Below, one piece after another: positions 7,969 through 16,242 of a stretch of DNA of 64,000 nucleotides. The notes beneath the pieces are model-generated. The model searched no databases. It was not told the DNA's origin and saw only the letters and a program-made list of their open reading frames with translations. The DNA is taken from positions 1,178,001 through 1,242,000 of the forward strand of contig NZ_JACCFO010000001.1 of the NCBI RefSeq assembly GCF_013410565.1. Direction: 5' to 3'. A program made the translations under genes and the position numbers. The DNA comes from Streptomonospora nanhaiensis (GTDB lineage Bacteria > Actinomycetota > Actinomycetes > Streptosporangiales > Streptosporangiaceae). Positions within the stretch are counted from its first letter, which is position 1. Every line of letters begins with the position of its first letter.

Positions 7969-8858
7969 GGCTTCACCTCCGTCTTCGCGCCGCCGCGCGG
8001 CTCGTCGTGCTGGGTGCCCAGGTAGGCGTCGATGACCTGCTGGTCGGACCGGACGTCGGAGGGCCGGCCCTCGGCGATGACCCGGCCCTGGGCGAGGACC
8101 ACGATCCAGTCGCTGATGCCCATGATCACGTCCATGTCGTGCTCGACGAAGAGCACGGTGGTGCCCTCGTCGCGCAGCGCCGTGATGTGGCCCAGCAGCG
8201 ACTGCACCAGGGCGGGGTTCACCCCGGCCATGGGCTCGTCGAGCATGACCATGCTCGGGTTGACCATGAGCGCCCGCGCCATCTCCAGCAGCTTGCGCTG
8301 GCCGCCGGACAGGCTGCCGGCGATGTCGTCCTTCTTGGCGTCGAGCTTGAACCGGGCGAGCAGGTCCATGGCGCGCTCGCGGTTGGCCTCCTCCTGCCTG
8401 CGCCACATCCACCAGCCGAAGGCGCCGAAGAACCCCTCACCGACCTGGCCGGGCGCGGCCAGCAGCATGTTCTCCAGCACGGTCAGGCGGGTCAGGGCCT
8501 TGGTGAGCTGGAAGGTGCGCACCATGCCCCGGCGCGCCACCCGGTGGCCGGCCACCCCGTTGAGGGGGCGGCCCTGGAACTCCCAGGTGCCCTCGTTGGG
8601 CTTGTCGAACCCGGTGAGCAGGTTGAACAGCGTCGACTTGCCCGCGCCGTTGGGACCGATCAGCGCGGTGATGGTGCCGCGCTGGACCTCCAGGCGGTCC
8701 ACGTTCACCGCGGTCAGGCCGCCGAAGGAGCGGCGGATGTTCGACGCGGTCAGGATGGGGTCCGGCTTGGCGACGCCGGGCACCGGCTCCACCGCGGCCA
8801 GCGGGTCGCCGGCCGCGCCGGGCGCGGTGCGCGTCGCTTCGTTCCCGTCACTTGACAT
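7965..8858 (-). CDS. livG: Branched-chain amino acid ABC transporter ATP-binding protein LivG
   Basis: The second ATPase of the Liv importer, 297 residues. Walker A is GPNGAGKSTLFNLLTG, the signature is LSGGQRKLLEMARAL and Walker B is VMLDEPMAGVNP. The C-terminal BCA-type extension (VIAEGRPSDVRSDQQVIDAYLG) is characteristic of LivG/LivF ATPases. The start overlaps the end of livM by 11 bases and its stop overlaps livF by four, so translation of livM-livG-livF is probably coupled. The ~35 residues before the ATPase core are extra but modest. Confidence 0.94.
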   Translation of the reverse strand: MSSDGNEATRTAPGAAGDPLAAVEPVPGVAKPDPILTASNIRRSFGGLTAVNVDRLEVQRGTITALIGPNGAGKSTLFNLLTGFDKPNEGTWEFQGRPLNGVAGHRVARRGMVRTFQLTKALTRLTVLENMLLAAPGQVGEGFFGAFGWWMWRRQEEANRERAMDLLARFKLDAKKDDIAGSLSGGQRKLLEMARALMVNPSMVMLDEPMAGVNPALVQSLLGHITALRDEGTTVLFVEHDMDVIMGISDWIVVLAQGRVIAEGRPSDVRSDQQVIDAYLGTQHDEPRGGAKTEVKP

Positions 8859-9846
8859 TGACCAGCATCTCCTTGCGGTTGCCGACGAGGCCCTGTGGCC
8901 GGTAGATGATCAGCAGCATCAGCGCGATGCCCACCAGGGCGTGGCGCAGCGCACCGGAGTCGGAGGTGGCCAGGAACGGCAGCGCCCCCGAGGAGGCCAG
9001 CGAGCGCAGCGACTCGTCGAACAGCGTGAGCAGGAACCACATGATCACGGGGCCGATCACCGGGCCCCAGAGCGTGCCCACGCCGCCGAGCAGCAGCATC
9101 GCCCACAGGTAGAACGTCACCTGCGGCATGAACTGGTCGGGGGTGATGTTGCCCTGGTTGAGCGCGATGAGCACACCGGCCACGCCGCCGAACACGCCGC
9201 CCAGCACCAGGCTCTGCAGCTTGTAGGTGAAGGCGTCCTTGCCGAGGCTGCGCACGGCGTCCTCGTCCTCGCGGATGCCCTTGATGACGCGGCCCCAGGG
9301 ACTGCGCATCAGCATGGCGGTCATGCCCAGCGCCAGGGCGACACACCCCCACGACACCAGCATCAGCCACAGCTCGTCGGCGGAGAAGTCGACGTCGCCG
9401 ATGCCGTAGCTGCCCGGCGGGATGATGCCGAGCCGGTCGTTGAACTCGTAGAACCCGTCGGCGAAGCTCTGCCGCCCGTACACGCCGCCGGTGATGGGGC
9501 GGGCGAACTCGGCGCGGTAGAGCAGGCGCAGCACCTCGGCCACGGCGATGGTCGAGATGGCGAGGTAGTCGGCGCGCAGCCGCAGGGTGGGGATGCCCAG
9601 GATGAGGGCGAGCACCACCGAGCACAGCACGCTGACGCCGAACCCGGCCCACAGCGGCAGGCCGAAGGTGGTGACGCACACGGCCACGCCGTAGGCGCCC
9701 ACGAGCATGAACCCGACCTGGCCGAAGTTGAGCAGGCCGGTGTAGCCGAAGTGCATGTTCAGGCCGATGGCCGCCAGCACGTAGATGGCCGCGATGGGCC
9801 CGATCGCCGTTTCGAGGGACAGGGCCAGGGTCATCATGATGTCCAT
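8848..9846 (-). CDS. livM: Branched-chain amino acid ABC transporter permease LivM
   Basis: Integral membrane subunit of 332 residues with about nine to ten hydrophobic segments. The family hallmark GLNMHFGYTGLLNFGQVGFMLVGAYG lies in the first two membrane segments (residues 28-53). The conserved cytoplasmic loop that contacts the ATPases is seen at SPWGRVIKGIREDEDAVRSLGKD. It sits 12 bases after livH and overlaps livG. It would form the translocation channel together with LivH. Confidence 0.94.
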   Translation of the reverse strand: MDIMMTLALSLETAIGPIAAIYVLAAIGLNMHFGYTGLLNFGQVGFMLVGAYGVAVCVTTFGLPLWAGFGVSVLCSVVLALILGIPTLRLRADYLAISTIAVAEVLRLLYRAEFARPITGGVYGRQSFADGFYEFNDRLGIIPPGSYGIGDVDFSADELWLMLVSWGCVALALGMTAMLMRSPWGRVIKGIREDEDAVRSLGKDAFTYKLQSLVLGGVFGGVAGVLIALNQGNITPDQFMPQVTFYLWAMLLLGGVGTLWGPVIGPVIMWFLLTLFDESLRSLASSGALPFLATSDSGALRHALVGIALMLLIIYRPQGLVGNRKEMLVNVK

Positions 9847-9858
9847 CGTCTGTCTCCC

Positions 9859-11337
9859 CTAGCCGACCCGCTCGCGCCGGCCGAGGATGCCCTGCGGCCG
9901 GACCAACAACACGACGATCATGATCAGCAGTGCCCACACGTTCATCAGCTGCGCCGAGAACCACAGGGTGGACAGCTGCGCGACGAGCCCGATCGCCAGG
10001 CCGCCGACCATCGCGCCGTAGGCGGTGCCCAGACCGCCCAGGATGACGGCGGCGAACATCAGCAGCAGCAGGTGGAAGCCCATCTGCCAGTACACCGACT
10101 GGTTGAGGCCCAGGAACACCCCGCCCAGCGCCGACAGGCCGCCGCCCAGCATCCACACGTAGACGGTGACGCGGTTGACGTCGATGCCCGAGGACTCGGC
10201 GAGGTCGCGGTTGTCCGAGACCGCGCGCATGGCCTTGCCGATGCGGGTGAACTGCAGCATGCTCGCCACGCCGACCAGCACCGCCACCGACAGCACCATG
10301 ATTCCCAGGTCGCGGGGGGTGATCGCGATCGGCCCCAGGGTGATCATGTCCTGGATGCGGAACTGCACGTACTTCTCGCGGTTGGCGCCGAAGGCCACCA
10401 GCAGCAGGTGGCGCAGCAGCAGGGCCACGCCGATGGTCACGATGAACATCTGGATCATCGCGACGTTGCGCCGGCGCAGCGGCCGCCACAGGAACACCTC
10501 GAGCACCCCGCCCACCGCGGCGCCGCAGACCACGGCCAGTGCCGCACCCACGATCAGCGGATTGGTGACCAGCCCCAGCACGGGCACGTCGGCGAAGGGC
10601 TCGTGGACGCCGGTGAGCAGCGACGTGCCGCTGAAGATCATGGCCATCACGGCGCCGAAGGTGACCATGTCGCCGTGGGCGAAGTTGATGAGCCGGGTGG
10701 TGCCGAAGATGAGCGACAGGCCCACCGAGGAGATCGCGATGATCAGGCCGAACAGCAGGCCGGCGACGGTCAGGCCGACGACCTGGTTGACCAGGCCGGG
10801 CCCCGCGGCCACCCCGGGGGACTCGACGACGCCCTCGCCCGCCTCGGCGCCGGAGCCGGCGGAGTCCTCACCGCCGGAGCCGCCGGAGTCCTCGGAGTCG
10901 GACTCCGCGGACTCGCTGGGCGAGGCGGCGACGTCGCCCTCCCCTTGGGGCACGAGCCGGTAGACCACGGCGAAGCGCTGGTCCGCCCGCACCTCCACGT
11001 CCCGTTCGGCTCCCGCGGGAACCTGAAGCAGGTCGAACTCTTCGGGGACGGTCTCCTCGTCGAGCACCACCTGGTAGGTGCCGGGTTCGGGCACCTCTAC
11101 TTCCCAATTGCCGTCGGCGTCGGTGGTGGCGGAGCCGATCTCCTCGCCCTCCTGCGACACGGCGATGTCGATGCCTTCGACACCTTCGTCGTCGCTGTCG
11201 GGGTTGCGGATCTGGCCCCACACAGACTCACCGCCCTGGGCGTCTGCTGCTGCTGTCCCCGGGATCGCCAGGAGTGCGGCGATGACGGCGAGCAGCAGCG
11301 TCACGAGGCGTGTGCGCACGTGCGCTCCCTTGCGCAT
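9859..11337 (-). CDS. livH: Branched-chain amino acid ABC transporter permease LivH with a secreted N-terminal domain
   Basis: The C-terminal ~320 residues (from about 172) are a normal LivH permease: SVGLSLIFGTTRLINFAHGD is the family hallmark and PLRRRNVAMIQMFIVTIGVA follows. In front is an extra ~170 residues. These comprise a signal peptide (MRKGAHVRTRLVTLLLAVIA…ATA), a beta-rich domain of the carboxypeptidase-regulatory/CNA-B kind (residues ~36-125, with GSATTDADGNWEVEVPEPGTY) and an acidic Ser/Gly/Glu linker (~126-165). The added domain should lie outside the membrane. First gene of livHMGF. Its start may alternatively be a GTG seven codons in. The domain fusion is read directly from one uninterrupted frame; its role is unknown, perhaps docking of LivK or cell-wall contact. 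Confidence 0.9.
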   Translation of the reverse strand: MRKGAHVRTRLVTLLLAVIAALLAIPGTAAADAQGGESVWGQIRNPDSDDEGVEGIDIAVSQEGEEIGSATTDADGNWEVEVPEPGTYQVVLDEETVPEEFDLLQVPAGAERDVEVRADQRFAVVYRLVPQGEGDVAASPSESAESDSEDSGGSGGEDSAGSGAEAGEGVVESPGVAAGPGLVNQVVGLTVAGLLFGLIIAISSVGLSLIFGTTRLINFAHGDMVTFGAVMAMIFSGTSLLTGVHEPFADVPVLGLVTNPLIVGAALAVVCGAAVGGVLEVFLWRPLRRRNVAMIQMFIVTIGVALLLRHLLLVAFGANREKYVQFRIQDMITLGPIAITPRDLGIMVLSVAVLVGVASMLQFTRIGKAMRAVSDNRDLAESSGIDVNRVTVYVWMLGGGLSALGGVFLGLNQSVYWQMGFHLLLLMFAAVILGGLGTAYGAMVGGLAIGLVAQLSTLWFSAQLMNVWALLIMIVVLLVRPQGILGRRERVG

Positions 11338-11715
11338 CTGACCGATTCATTATCAATGTCCTAAACCGACTGTTTTCTGGTCGGTGGCGTGAGTTTAGCC
11401 GGGTTTACTCCTGCACTTCAGCAGCCCTTAAGCCCGCGTGATGGAAACGTCACTGCTTTGTGCGCAACCGTGATGCCGCGCTGGACGGCCCGCGACCGGG
11501 GCATGGCGCAGCGTCACCCTCGGTCACCGCCCGCAGGCCGCACGGGCCGACGGGCCGCGCGGAAGCGGGGGCCGCCGCCGCGCCCCTGCCCGGCGGCAGC
11601 CCCGCGGCAGCCGCCCCGCGCGCCGCCGGATGCGCCGCGCACGCGAAAGGGCCCCGGCGCGGCGCGCCGGGGCCCGACAAGGCGAAAAGGGGTGCGGGCG
11701 GGTGTCAGCCCGGGG
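11338..11715. other. Intergenic region between the ANTAR regulator gene and livH
   Basis: About 380 bases. The livH-proximal part (11340-11450) is less GC-rich and should hold the livH promoter on the minus strand, though no clear -10/-35 pair was identified. The middle is low-complexity GCC/CGC sequence with no convincing gene. The distal part carries the terminator listed separately. Confidence 0.45.
11649..11675 (-). terminator. Terminator after the ANTAR response regulator gene
   Basis: 12-base perfectly complementary arms (11649-11660, 11664-11675) around a GGC loop, 41 bases past the stop codon. On the minus strand the stem is followed by CTTTCG, a very short T-run. Confidence 0.65.
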
Positions 11716-12312
11716 TCACTGCTGCTGCTCGCTCAGGGTCTCGATGACGGTCTCGGCGACCTTGCGCATGGTCAGCCGGCGGTCCATGGAGTTCTTCTGG
11801 ATCCAGCGGAACGCCTCGGGTTCGCTGAGCCCGTGGCGGCTCTGCAGCAGGCCCTTGGCCCGCTCGACCAGCTTGCGGGTCTCGAGCCGGTCCTGCAGGC
11901 CCGAGACCTCGGCCTCCAGCGCCGCCAGCTCGGCGTAGCGGCTGACCGCCATCTCGATGGCCGGTACGAGGTCGGCCTTGTTGAACGGCTTGACCAGGTA
12001 GGCCATGGCGCCGGCGTCGCGCGCCCGCTCGACCAGCTCGCGCTGGGAGAACGCGGTGAGGATGACGACGGGCGCGATGCGCTCGGCGGCGATGCGCTCG
12101 GCGGCGGTCAGGCCGTCCATGACCGGCATCTTGATGTCGAGGATGACGAGGTCGGGCTTGTGCTCGGTGGCCAGCCGGATGGCGGCCTCGCCGTCGCCGG
12201 CCTCGCCCACGACCGTATAGCCGTCCTCCTCAAGCATCTCCTTGAGGTCGAGCCGGATCAGGGCCTCGTCTTCCGCGATCACCACGCGGCTCTGCGTCGT
12301 CGTCACGTACAT
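11716..12312 (-). CDS. Response regulator with ANTAR RNA-binding output domain
   Basis: A 198-residue two-domain regulator. The N-terminal receiver (residues ~8-122) has the phosphoacceptor Asp in DLVILDIKMPVMDGL, the acidic pair in VVIAEDEAL and the Lys in AYLVKPF. The C-terminal ANTAR domain (around LVERAKGLLQSRHGLSEPEAFRWIQ) is an RNA-binding three-helix module known to act as an antiterminator. The domain architecture is that of PdtaR/AmiR/NasT proteins, and the actinobacterial PdtaR orthologue occupies the same place near polA and pyk. The ATG at 12312 is the first residue of the receiver; the longer upstream frame is not credible. No cognate kinase lies nearby. Confidence 0.9.
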   Translation of the reverse strand: MYVTTTQSRVVIAEDEALIRLDLKEMLEEDGYTVVGEAGDGEAAIRLATEHKPDLVILDIKMPVMDGLTAAERIAAERIAPVVILTAFSQRELVERARDAGAMAYLVKPFNKADLVPAIEMAVSRYAELAALEAEVSGLQDRLETRKLVERAKGLLQSRHGLSEPEAFRWIQKNSMDRRLTMRKVAETVIETLSEQQQ

Positions 12313-12435
12313 GAGGGTACCGAGATCCGCTAGGATGCAGAGCAACGGCCACGGGAACGGAGCCAAGGCGTGACCTTGGCAGCCGCGCCGCGCGCCCCCA
12401 GGTCGGGTGCGGTACCCGTCGCCTGCGGCCGCGCG

Positions 12436-12509
12436 GCCCTGATACGCCAATCGGTAGAGCGAGCGAGCTCAAACCTCGTACAGTGTGGGTTCGAGTCCCA
12501 CTCAGGGCA
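12436..12509 (+). tRNA. tRNA-Leu (anticodon CAA), atypical short variable region
   Basis: A 74-base cloverleaf: acceptor arms 12436-12442 and 12502-12508 pair perfectly over 7 bp. The D stem is only 3 bp (CGC/GCG), with a GG-containing loop. The anticodon stem is 12463-12467/12475-12479 with loop CTCAAAC (anticodon CAA at 12470-12472). The T stem is 12485-12489/12497-12501 with loop TTCGAGT. The discriminator is A (12509), as in tRNA-Leu. CCA is not encoded. The variable region is only five bases (12480-12484), whereas bacterial tRNA-Leu normally has a long variable arm. It could be a functional but odd tRNA or a degenerate copy. Confidence 0.75.
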
Positions 12510-12622
12510 CCCCGGACCTCCCGGTGCACACCCGCGGCGCTCCCCCTTCGCGCGGACCTCCACCGCCCCGCCGGACCCATCGGGCCGCGGTGCGTCTCCC
12601 ACCCCGACGGCGCCGACCGGCC

Positions 12623-13228
12623 TCAGTCCGCGTCCGCCGGTGCGAACGTTGCGAACGCCGTGTCGAGCGCGGTCAGGATGTCGGGGGTCCCGCCCTGCTC
12701 CGCCCAGAACGAGAACGCGGCGTCGAAGCAGGTGAGCGCCGTGTGGACGAGCACGGTGGCCTGGAGTTCGTTGAGCGGCGGATGCGCGTCGACGCTCTCT
12801 GAGACGACCGGGGTCAGCAGCCGGCAGAGGTGCATCTGCCGTTCCAGGTTCCTGGCCCGCAGGGTCTCGCTGGCGTTGATGATGCGGACCAGTCGCGCCC
12901 AGCGGGCGGCCGGCGGCTGGATCTGCTCCGCCGTGGCGCGCATGAGGCGGTGCAGCGCGTCCCAGGGCCGGTACCGGCCGAGGTTCTCGGCCAGCCGGTC
13001 GCGGAGGGCCTCGCCGCCGGCGGCCGGAAGGTCGCCGAAGAGCACGTCCTCCTTGGTGCCGAAGTACCGGTAGAAGGTGCGATGGGAGATTCCTGCGGCG
13101 GCCGCGATGTCCTCGACCGTCGTGTGGTCGAAGCCGCGCTCCTCGAACAGGCGCGTCGCCGTCTCCGCCAACTCCTCGCGCAGCATTTCCCGCGCGCGCT
13201 CTCTGATGCCCACGATGGTGTCTTCCAC
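12623..13228 (-). CDS. TetR-family transcriptional regulator
   Basis: About 201 residues. The N-terminal helix-turn-helix is clear: ETATRLFEERGFDHTTVEDIAAAAGISHRTFYRYFGTKEDVL, at roughly residues 20-60. The C-terminal ligand-binding helices resemble the actinobacterial MftR-like or TetR_C group but are not assignable to a ligand. The GTG at 13228 is the most likely start. GTG at 13213 or 13258 is possible, since none has a strong ribosome site. It is divergent from an MFS exporter and very probably represses it through the palindromic sites between them. Confidence 0.85.
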   Translation of the reverse strand: MEDTIVGIRERAREMLREELAETATRLFEERGFDHTTVEDIAAAAGISHRTFYRYFGTKEDVLFGDLPAAGGEALRDRLAENLGRYRPWDALHRLMRATAEQIQPPAARWARLVRIINASETLRARNLERQMHLCRLLTPVVSESVDAHPPLNELQATVLVHTALTCFDAAFSFWAEQGGTPDILTALDTAFATFAPADAD

Positions 13229-13258
13229 GACTCGTAGTCCGGCTGCCCCAACTGTCAC

Positions 13259-13284
13259 ATACTGCCACCAAAGGCATATACTGC
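13259..13284. promoter_or_regulatory. Promoter/operator between the TetR regulator and the MFS exporter
   Basis: The octamer ATACTGCC occurs twice here, 19 bases apart (13259-13266, 13278-13285). Between and across them GGCA…TGCC half-sites (13273-13285) form a partial palindrome. TATACT at 13277-13282 can serve as the plus-strand -10 for the exporter. An overlap of -10 and operator is what TetR repression needs. The assignment is inference. Confidence 0.45.
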
Positions 13285-13375
13285 CGTAGTCGTCACCGCC
13301 GCACGAGAAAACCTCCCCGCCGCAGGGTCGAGGCACGGCGCCGCGCTTCCTTGAAGGTCTGTCCACAGGAGTTCC

Positions 13376-14857
13376 ATGGCTACCGCCGCTACGCCCACGG
13401 CCCGTCCGACCGATGGCATCGACCCGCGGGGGATGCGGGTGATCTGGCTGCTGCTGATCGCCGCGTTCGTCGCCATCTTGAACGAGACGACGATGGGGAT
13501 CGCGATCCCCCACCTCAACGTCGACCTGGGGATCCCGCCCTCGCTGGGCCAGTGGCTGACCAGCGCCTTCATGCTCACCATGGCGGTGGTGATCCCGATC
13601 ACGGGGTTCCTGCTGCAGCGGTTCACCACGCGCGGCGTGTTCCTGACCGCGGCCTCGCTCTTCTGCGCCGGCACGCTGGTCTGCCTGGTCGCTCCGGGGT
13701 TCGCCGTGCTGCTGGTGGGGCGCGTCGTGCAGGCGTCGGGGACGGCGATCATGATGCCGCTGCTGATGACCACCGTGATGAACGTGATCCCCACCCACTC
13801 GCGCGGCCGCATCATGGGCCGCGCCGGGATCGTGATGGCCCTGGCCCCCGCGGTGGGCCCCACGCTGTCGGGGCTGATCCTGGACTCGCTGAGCTGGCGG
13901 TGGCTGTTCGGGCTGATCCTGCCGATCGCGGTGTTCGCGCTGCTGATCGGGGCGAAGTGGATGCTGAACCTCGGCGAGCCGGAGCCCAAGCACATCGACG
14001 TGCTCTCGATCGTGCTCTCCGCGATCGGGTTCGGCGGGCTGGTCTTCGGGCTCAGCCAGCTCGGCGGCGAGCACCAGGCCGAGGCGGCGCTGTCTGTCGG
14101 GACGATCGCGGTGATCACCTGCGCCGCCGTGGTCTCGCTCGGGGTGTTCGTGTGGCGGCAGCTGCTGCTCCAGCGCAGGGACGCCGCACTGCTGGACCTG
14201 CGGGTGTTCCGCTCGGTGAACTTCACGGTGGCGGTCGCGGTCATGTCGGTGCTGGCGCTGTCCATGTTCGGCGGCCTGACCCTGCTGCCGCTGTACCTGC
14301 AGAACGTGCTCGGACTGACCGCCACGGAGGCCGGGCTCGTCGTGCTCCCCGGTTCGGTGCTCATGGGGGTCATGGGCCCGATCATCGGCCGCGTCTACGA
14401 CGCGCGCGGTCCGCGGCCGCTGCTGATCCCCGGGACGGTCCTGGTCGCGGCGGCGCTGTGGTTCTACAGCACCGTCGGGCAGACGACACCGGTGTGGCTG
14501 CTCGTCGCCATCCAGACGGGGATGTCGTTCGGGCTCGCGATGTCGTTCACCCCGCTGTTCTCGTCCTCGCTCGGCTCGCTGCGGCCGCGCCTGTACTCCC
14601 ACGGTTCGGCGGTGCTGAACACACTGCAGCAGGTCGCGGGGGCGGCCGGCGTGTCGCTGCTGATCACCACGATGTCCTCGGTCGCCGGCGGGCAGCCCGC
14701 CGGACTCGGCGAAGCCGCCGCGCAGGCGGCCGGTGTCCACACGGCGTTCCTCACCGCGGCGGTCATCTCGCTGGTCGCGGTAGCCGGAGCGTTCTTCGTC
14801 CGCCGCCCGCCGGCCGACGACGCCTCCGCCGCCGACGCCCCGGCGCCGGCGCACTGA
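13376..14857 (+). CDS. MFS drug exporter, DHA2 (EmrB/QacA) type
   Basis: A 493-residue proton-driven exporter with about 14 hydrophobic segments, the DHA2 number. Motif A-like sequences follow TM2 (TGFLLQRFTTRGVFL), and GRVVQASGTAIMMPLLMTTV is the motif near TM4 typical of EmrB/LmrB/QacA pumps. The opening LLIAAFVAILNETTMGIAIPHL also fits that family. Start ATG 13376 has a CAGGAG site. Divergent from the TetR gene, which probably controls it. The substrate is unknown; drug or dye efflux is the usual role. Confidence 0.9.
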   Translation: MATAATPTARPTDGIDPRGMRVIWLLLIAAFVAILNETTMGIAIPHLNVDLGIPPSLGQWLTSAFMLTMAVVIPITGFLLQRFTTRGVFLTAASLFCAGTLVCLVAPGFAVLLVGRVVQASGTAIMMPLLMTTVMNVIPTHSRGRIMGRAGIVMALAPAVGPTLSGLILDSLSWRWLFGLILPIAVFALLIGAKWMLNLGEPEPKHIDVLSIVLSAIGFGGLVFGLSQLGGEHQAEAALSVGTIAVITCAAVVSLGVFVWRQLLLQRRDAALLDLRVFRSVNFTVAVAVMSVLALSMFGGLTLLPLYLQNVLGLTATEAGLVVLPGSVLMGVMGPIIGRVYDARGPRPLLIPGTVLVAAALWFYSTVGQTTPVWLLVAIQTGMSFGLAMSFTPLFSSSLGSLRPRLYSHGSAVLNTLQQVAGAAGVSLLITTMSSVAGGQPAGLGEAAAQAAGVHTAFLTAAVISLVAVAGAFFVRRPPADDASAADAPAPAH

Positions 14858-14883
14858 GGCGGCCCCGGCCCTCCTCCCCCGCC

Positions 14884-14927
14884 ACGCACCGGCGGCCCCG
14901 CGCGTTCGCGTGGGGCCGCCGGTGCGT
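14884..14927 (+). terminator. Terminator after the MFS gene
   Basis: Perfect 16-base arms (14884-14899, 14912-14927) with a 12-base loop, 26 bases after the stop codon. Confidence 0.7.
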
Positions 14928-15099
14928 CGTGGGCCCCGCGCGCCGCCGCCGGTCACATCGCGGCCACAACCTGAGCACAACCCGTGGCTGAGGGCGCCAC
15001 CGGGCCCCGCGGTCGCCGATGCTTGATGGCGGGAGTGTGTCCACCGACAGCGCCTCCGCCGCCTTGGGCGCGTGCTGTCCGCCGCGAAGGGAGTGGCCG

Positions 15100-16038
15100 G
15101 TGCTGACCGCGGTGGCCGCGATCGCCGGGGCGCTGGCGATCGGATTCTGGGCCCTGGTGGCCTGGGGCGCCAAGCGCCGGCAGCCGCTGCTGCTGGCGCC
15201 GATGGCGGTCCTGGTCGTGGGGCTGGTCGTGGTGGGCGAGCCCGCGTGGGCGTTCCTCCCGGCGGTGCTGCTGGCCGCCGGCTCCTTCACCGAACTGGTG
15301 ATCGGCTCCCGCGAGGCGCCCGCGCTGCGCGCCGCCGACCCCGATGCCCCGCTGACCACCGAGCGCTGGGCCGCCGCCGTGGCCGCACCGTTCCGCGTGG
15401 CGCTGGCCGAGCCCTGGGACGAGGTCGAGCGCCCGCAGCTGCGCCGCCGCTACCGGCGGGCCTTCGAGCGGGAGTGGGGGGTCGTCGACCGCGCCTCGCT
15501 GCTGGCGGCCGTCGACCGGGTCTGGGCCGACCTGCACAGCGGCGGCGACTGCGACCTGGTGGTGGACTTCCGCGCGGCCACGCTGCGCGGGCGGCTGCGC
15601 TCGGGAGCTCCCGAGGAGCGCGTGGTGGGGCTGACCCCCGACCAGGTGGGCCGGCTGCGCGCGGTGACCGGGGCCGACCCCGCCTCCGCCACCGTGGTCA
15701 TCGGCGCCCACCAGTGGTGGCGCTCGGCGCAGATCATCCGCCTGGCCTGCGGCGGGGCGACCCTGGAGTGGCTGAGCGGCGCCGAGACCCGGGCGCTGCT
15801 GCGCCGGGCAGCGGCCGACCTGCAGCGGCGCTACCCGGGCTGGCAGCAGTACGCCGAGGCCTTCCACGCCGGCTACCTGCTGTGGTACGGCCAGCGCGGG
15901 CCCGGCTGGGAGCGCGTGTGGACCGCGCTGGGCCTGCTGGTGGCGGATCCGGCGAGCCCGTGGAACCTGCTGCCCTGGGACATGCCGCTGGAGCGGGTCG
16001 GGCACGAGGCCGGGGCGCCGAGCGCCCAGCCGAGGTAG
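15100..16038 (+). CDS. DUF1266-like membrane-anchored protein
   Basis: 312 residues. Two hydrophobic segments lie at the N-terminus (VLTAVAAIAGALAIGFWALV; LLLAPMAVLVVGLVVVG), followed by a soluble region rich in Trp and Arg. The C-terminal part (YAEAFHAGYLLWYGQRGPGW; LLVADPASPWNLLPWD) resembles DUF1266 proteins, whose function is unknown. GTG 15100 is chosen because AAGGGAG lies six bases upstream; the ATG at 15019 lacks a ribosome site. Convergent with pyk. The family assignment is from memory of motifs and is moderate. Confidence 0.6.
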   Translation: MLTAVAAIAGALAIGFWALVAWGAKRRQPLLLAPMAVLVVGLVVVGEPAWAFLPAVLLAAGSFTELVIGSREAPALRAADPDAPLTTERWAAAVAAPFRVALAEPWDEVERPQLRRRYRRAFEREWGVVDRASLLAAVDRVWADLHSGGDCDLVVDFRAATLRGRLRSGAPEERVVGLTPDQVGRLRAVTGADPASATVVIGAHQWWRSAQIIRLACGGATLEWLSGAETRALLRRAAADLQRRYPGWQQYAEAFHAGYLLWYGQRGPGWERVWTALGLLVADPASPWNLLPWDMPLERVGHEAGAPSAQPR

Positions 16039-16242
16039 CGGGCCAGAAAGCCGGAGGCGATGCCGGCGGGCCGGCCGCGGGCCCGGGCTCCCCGTCGGCC
16101 CTCCCCGGTGAAGCGGTGACCGCCTCCCCGGGGCAGGGGCCGTGGTGAGCGCGCCCGCCGTGTGGTGGGCCGGGCCTGCTCGGCCGGCCGCGGCGGCGCG
16201 GTGGGGCCGGCCGCTCGGGCCGGCCGCCGGCGGATGCGCCGG

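Noticed and set aside
8032-11364. 1110-residue His/Gln-rich plus-strand frame
   Set aside because: Antisense to livG, livM and livH. The low-complexity composition arises from reverse reading of membrane-protein codons.
12623-14980. 785-residue minus-strand frame ending in the TetR protein
   Set aside because: Only the last ~200 residues are the regulator; the rest is antisense to the MFS gene, which has its own ribosome site and motifs.
16039-16242. GC-rich repeats between the DUF1266 and pyk genes as an RNA gene
   Set aside because: Short overlapping GGCC/GCGG repeats can fold in many ways; nothing specific beyond a likely terminator.
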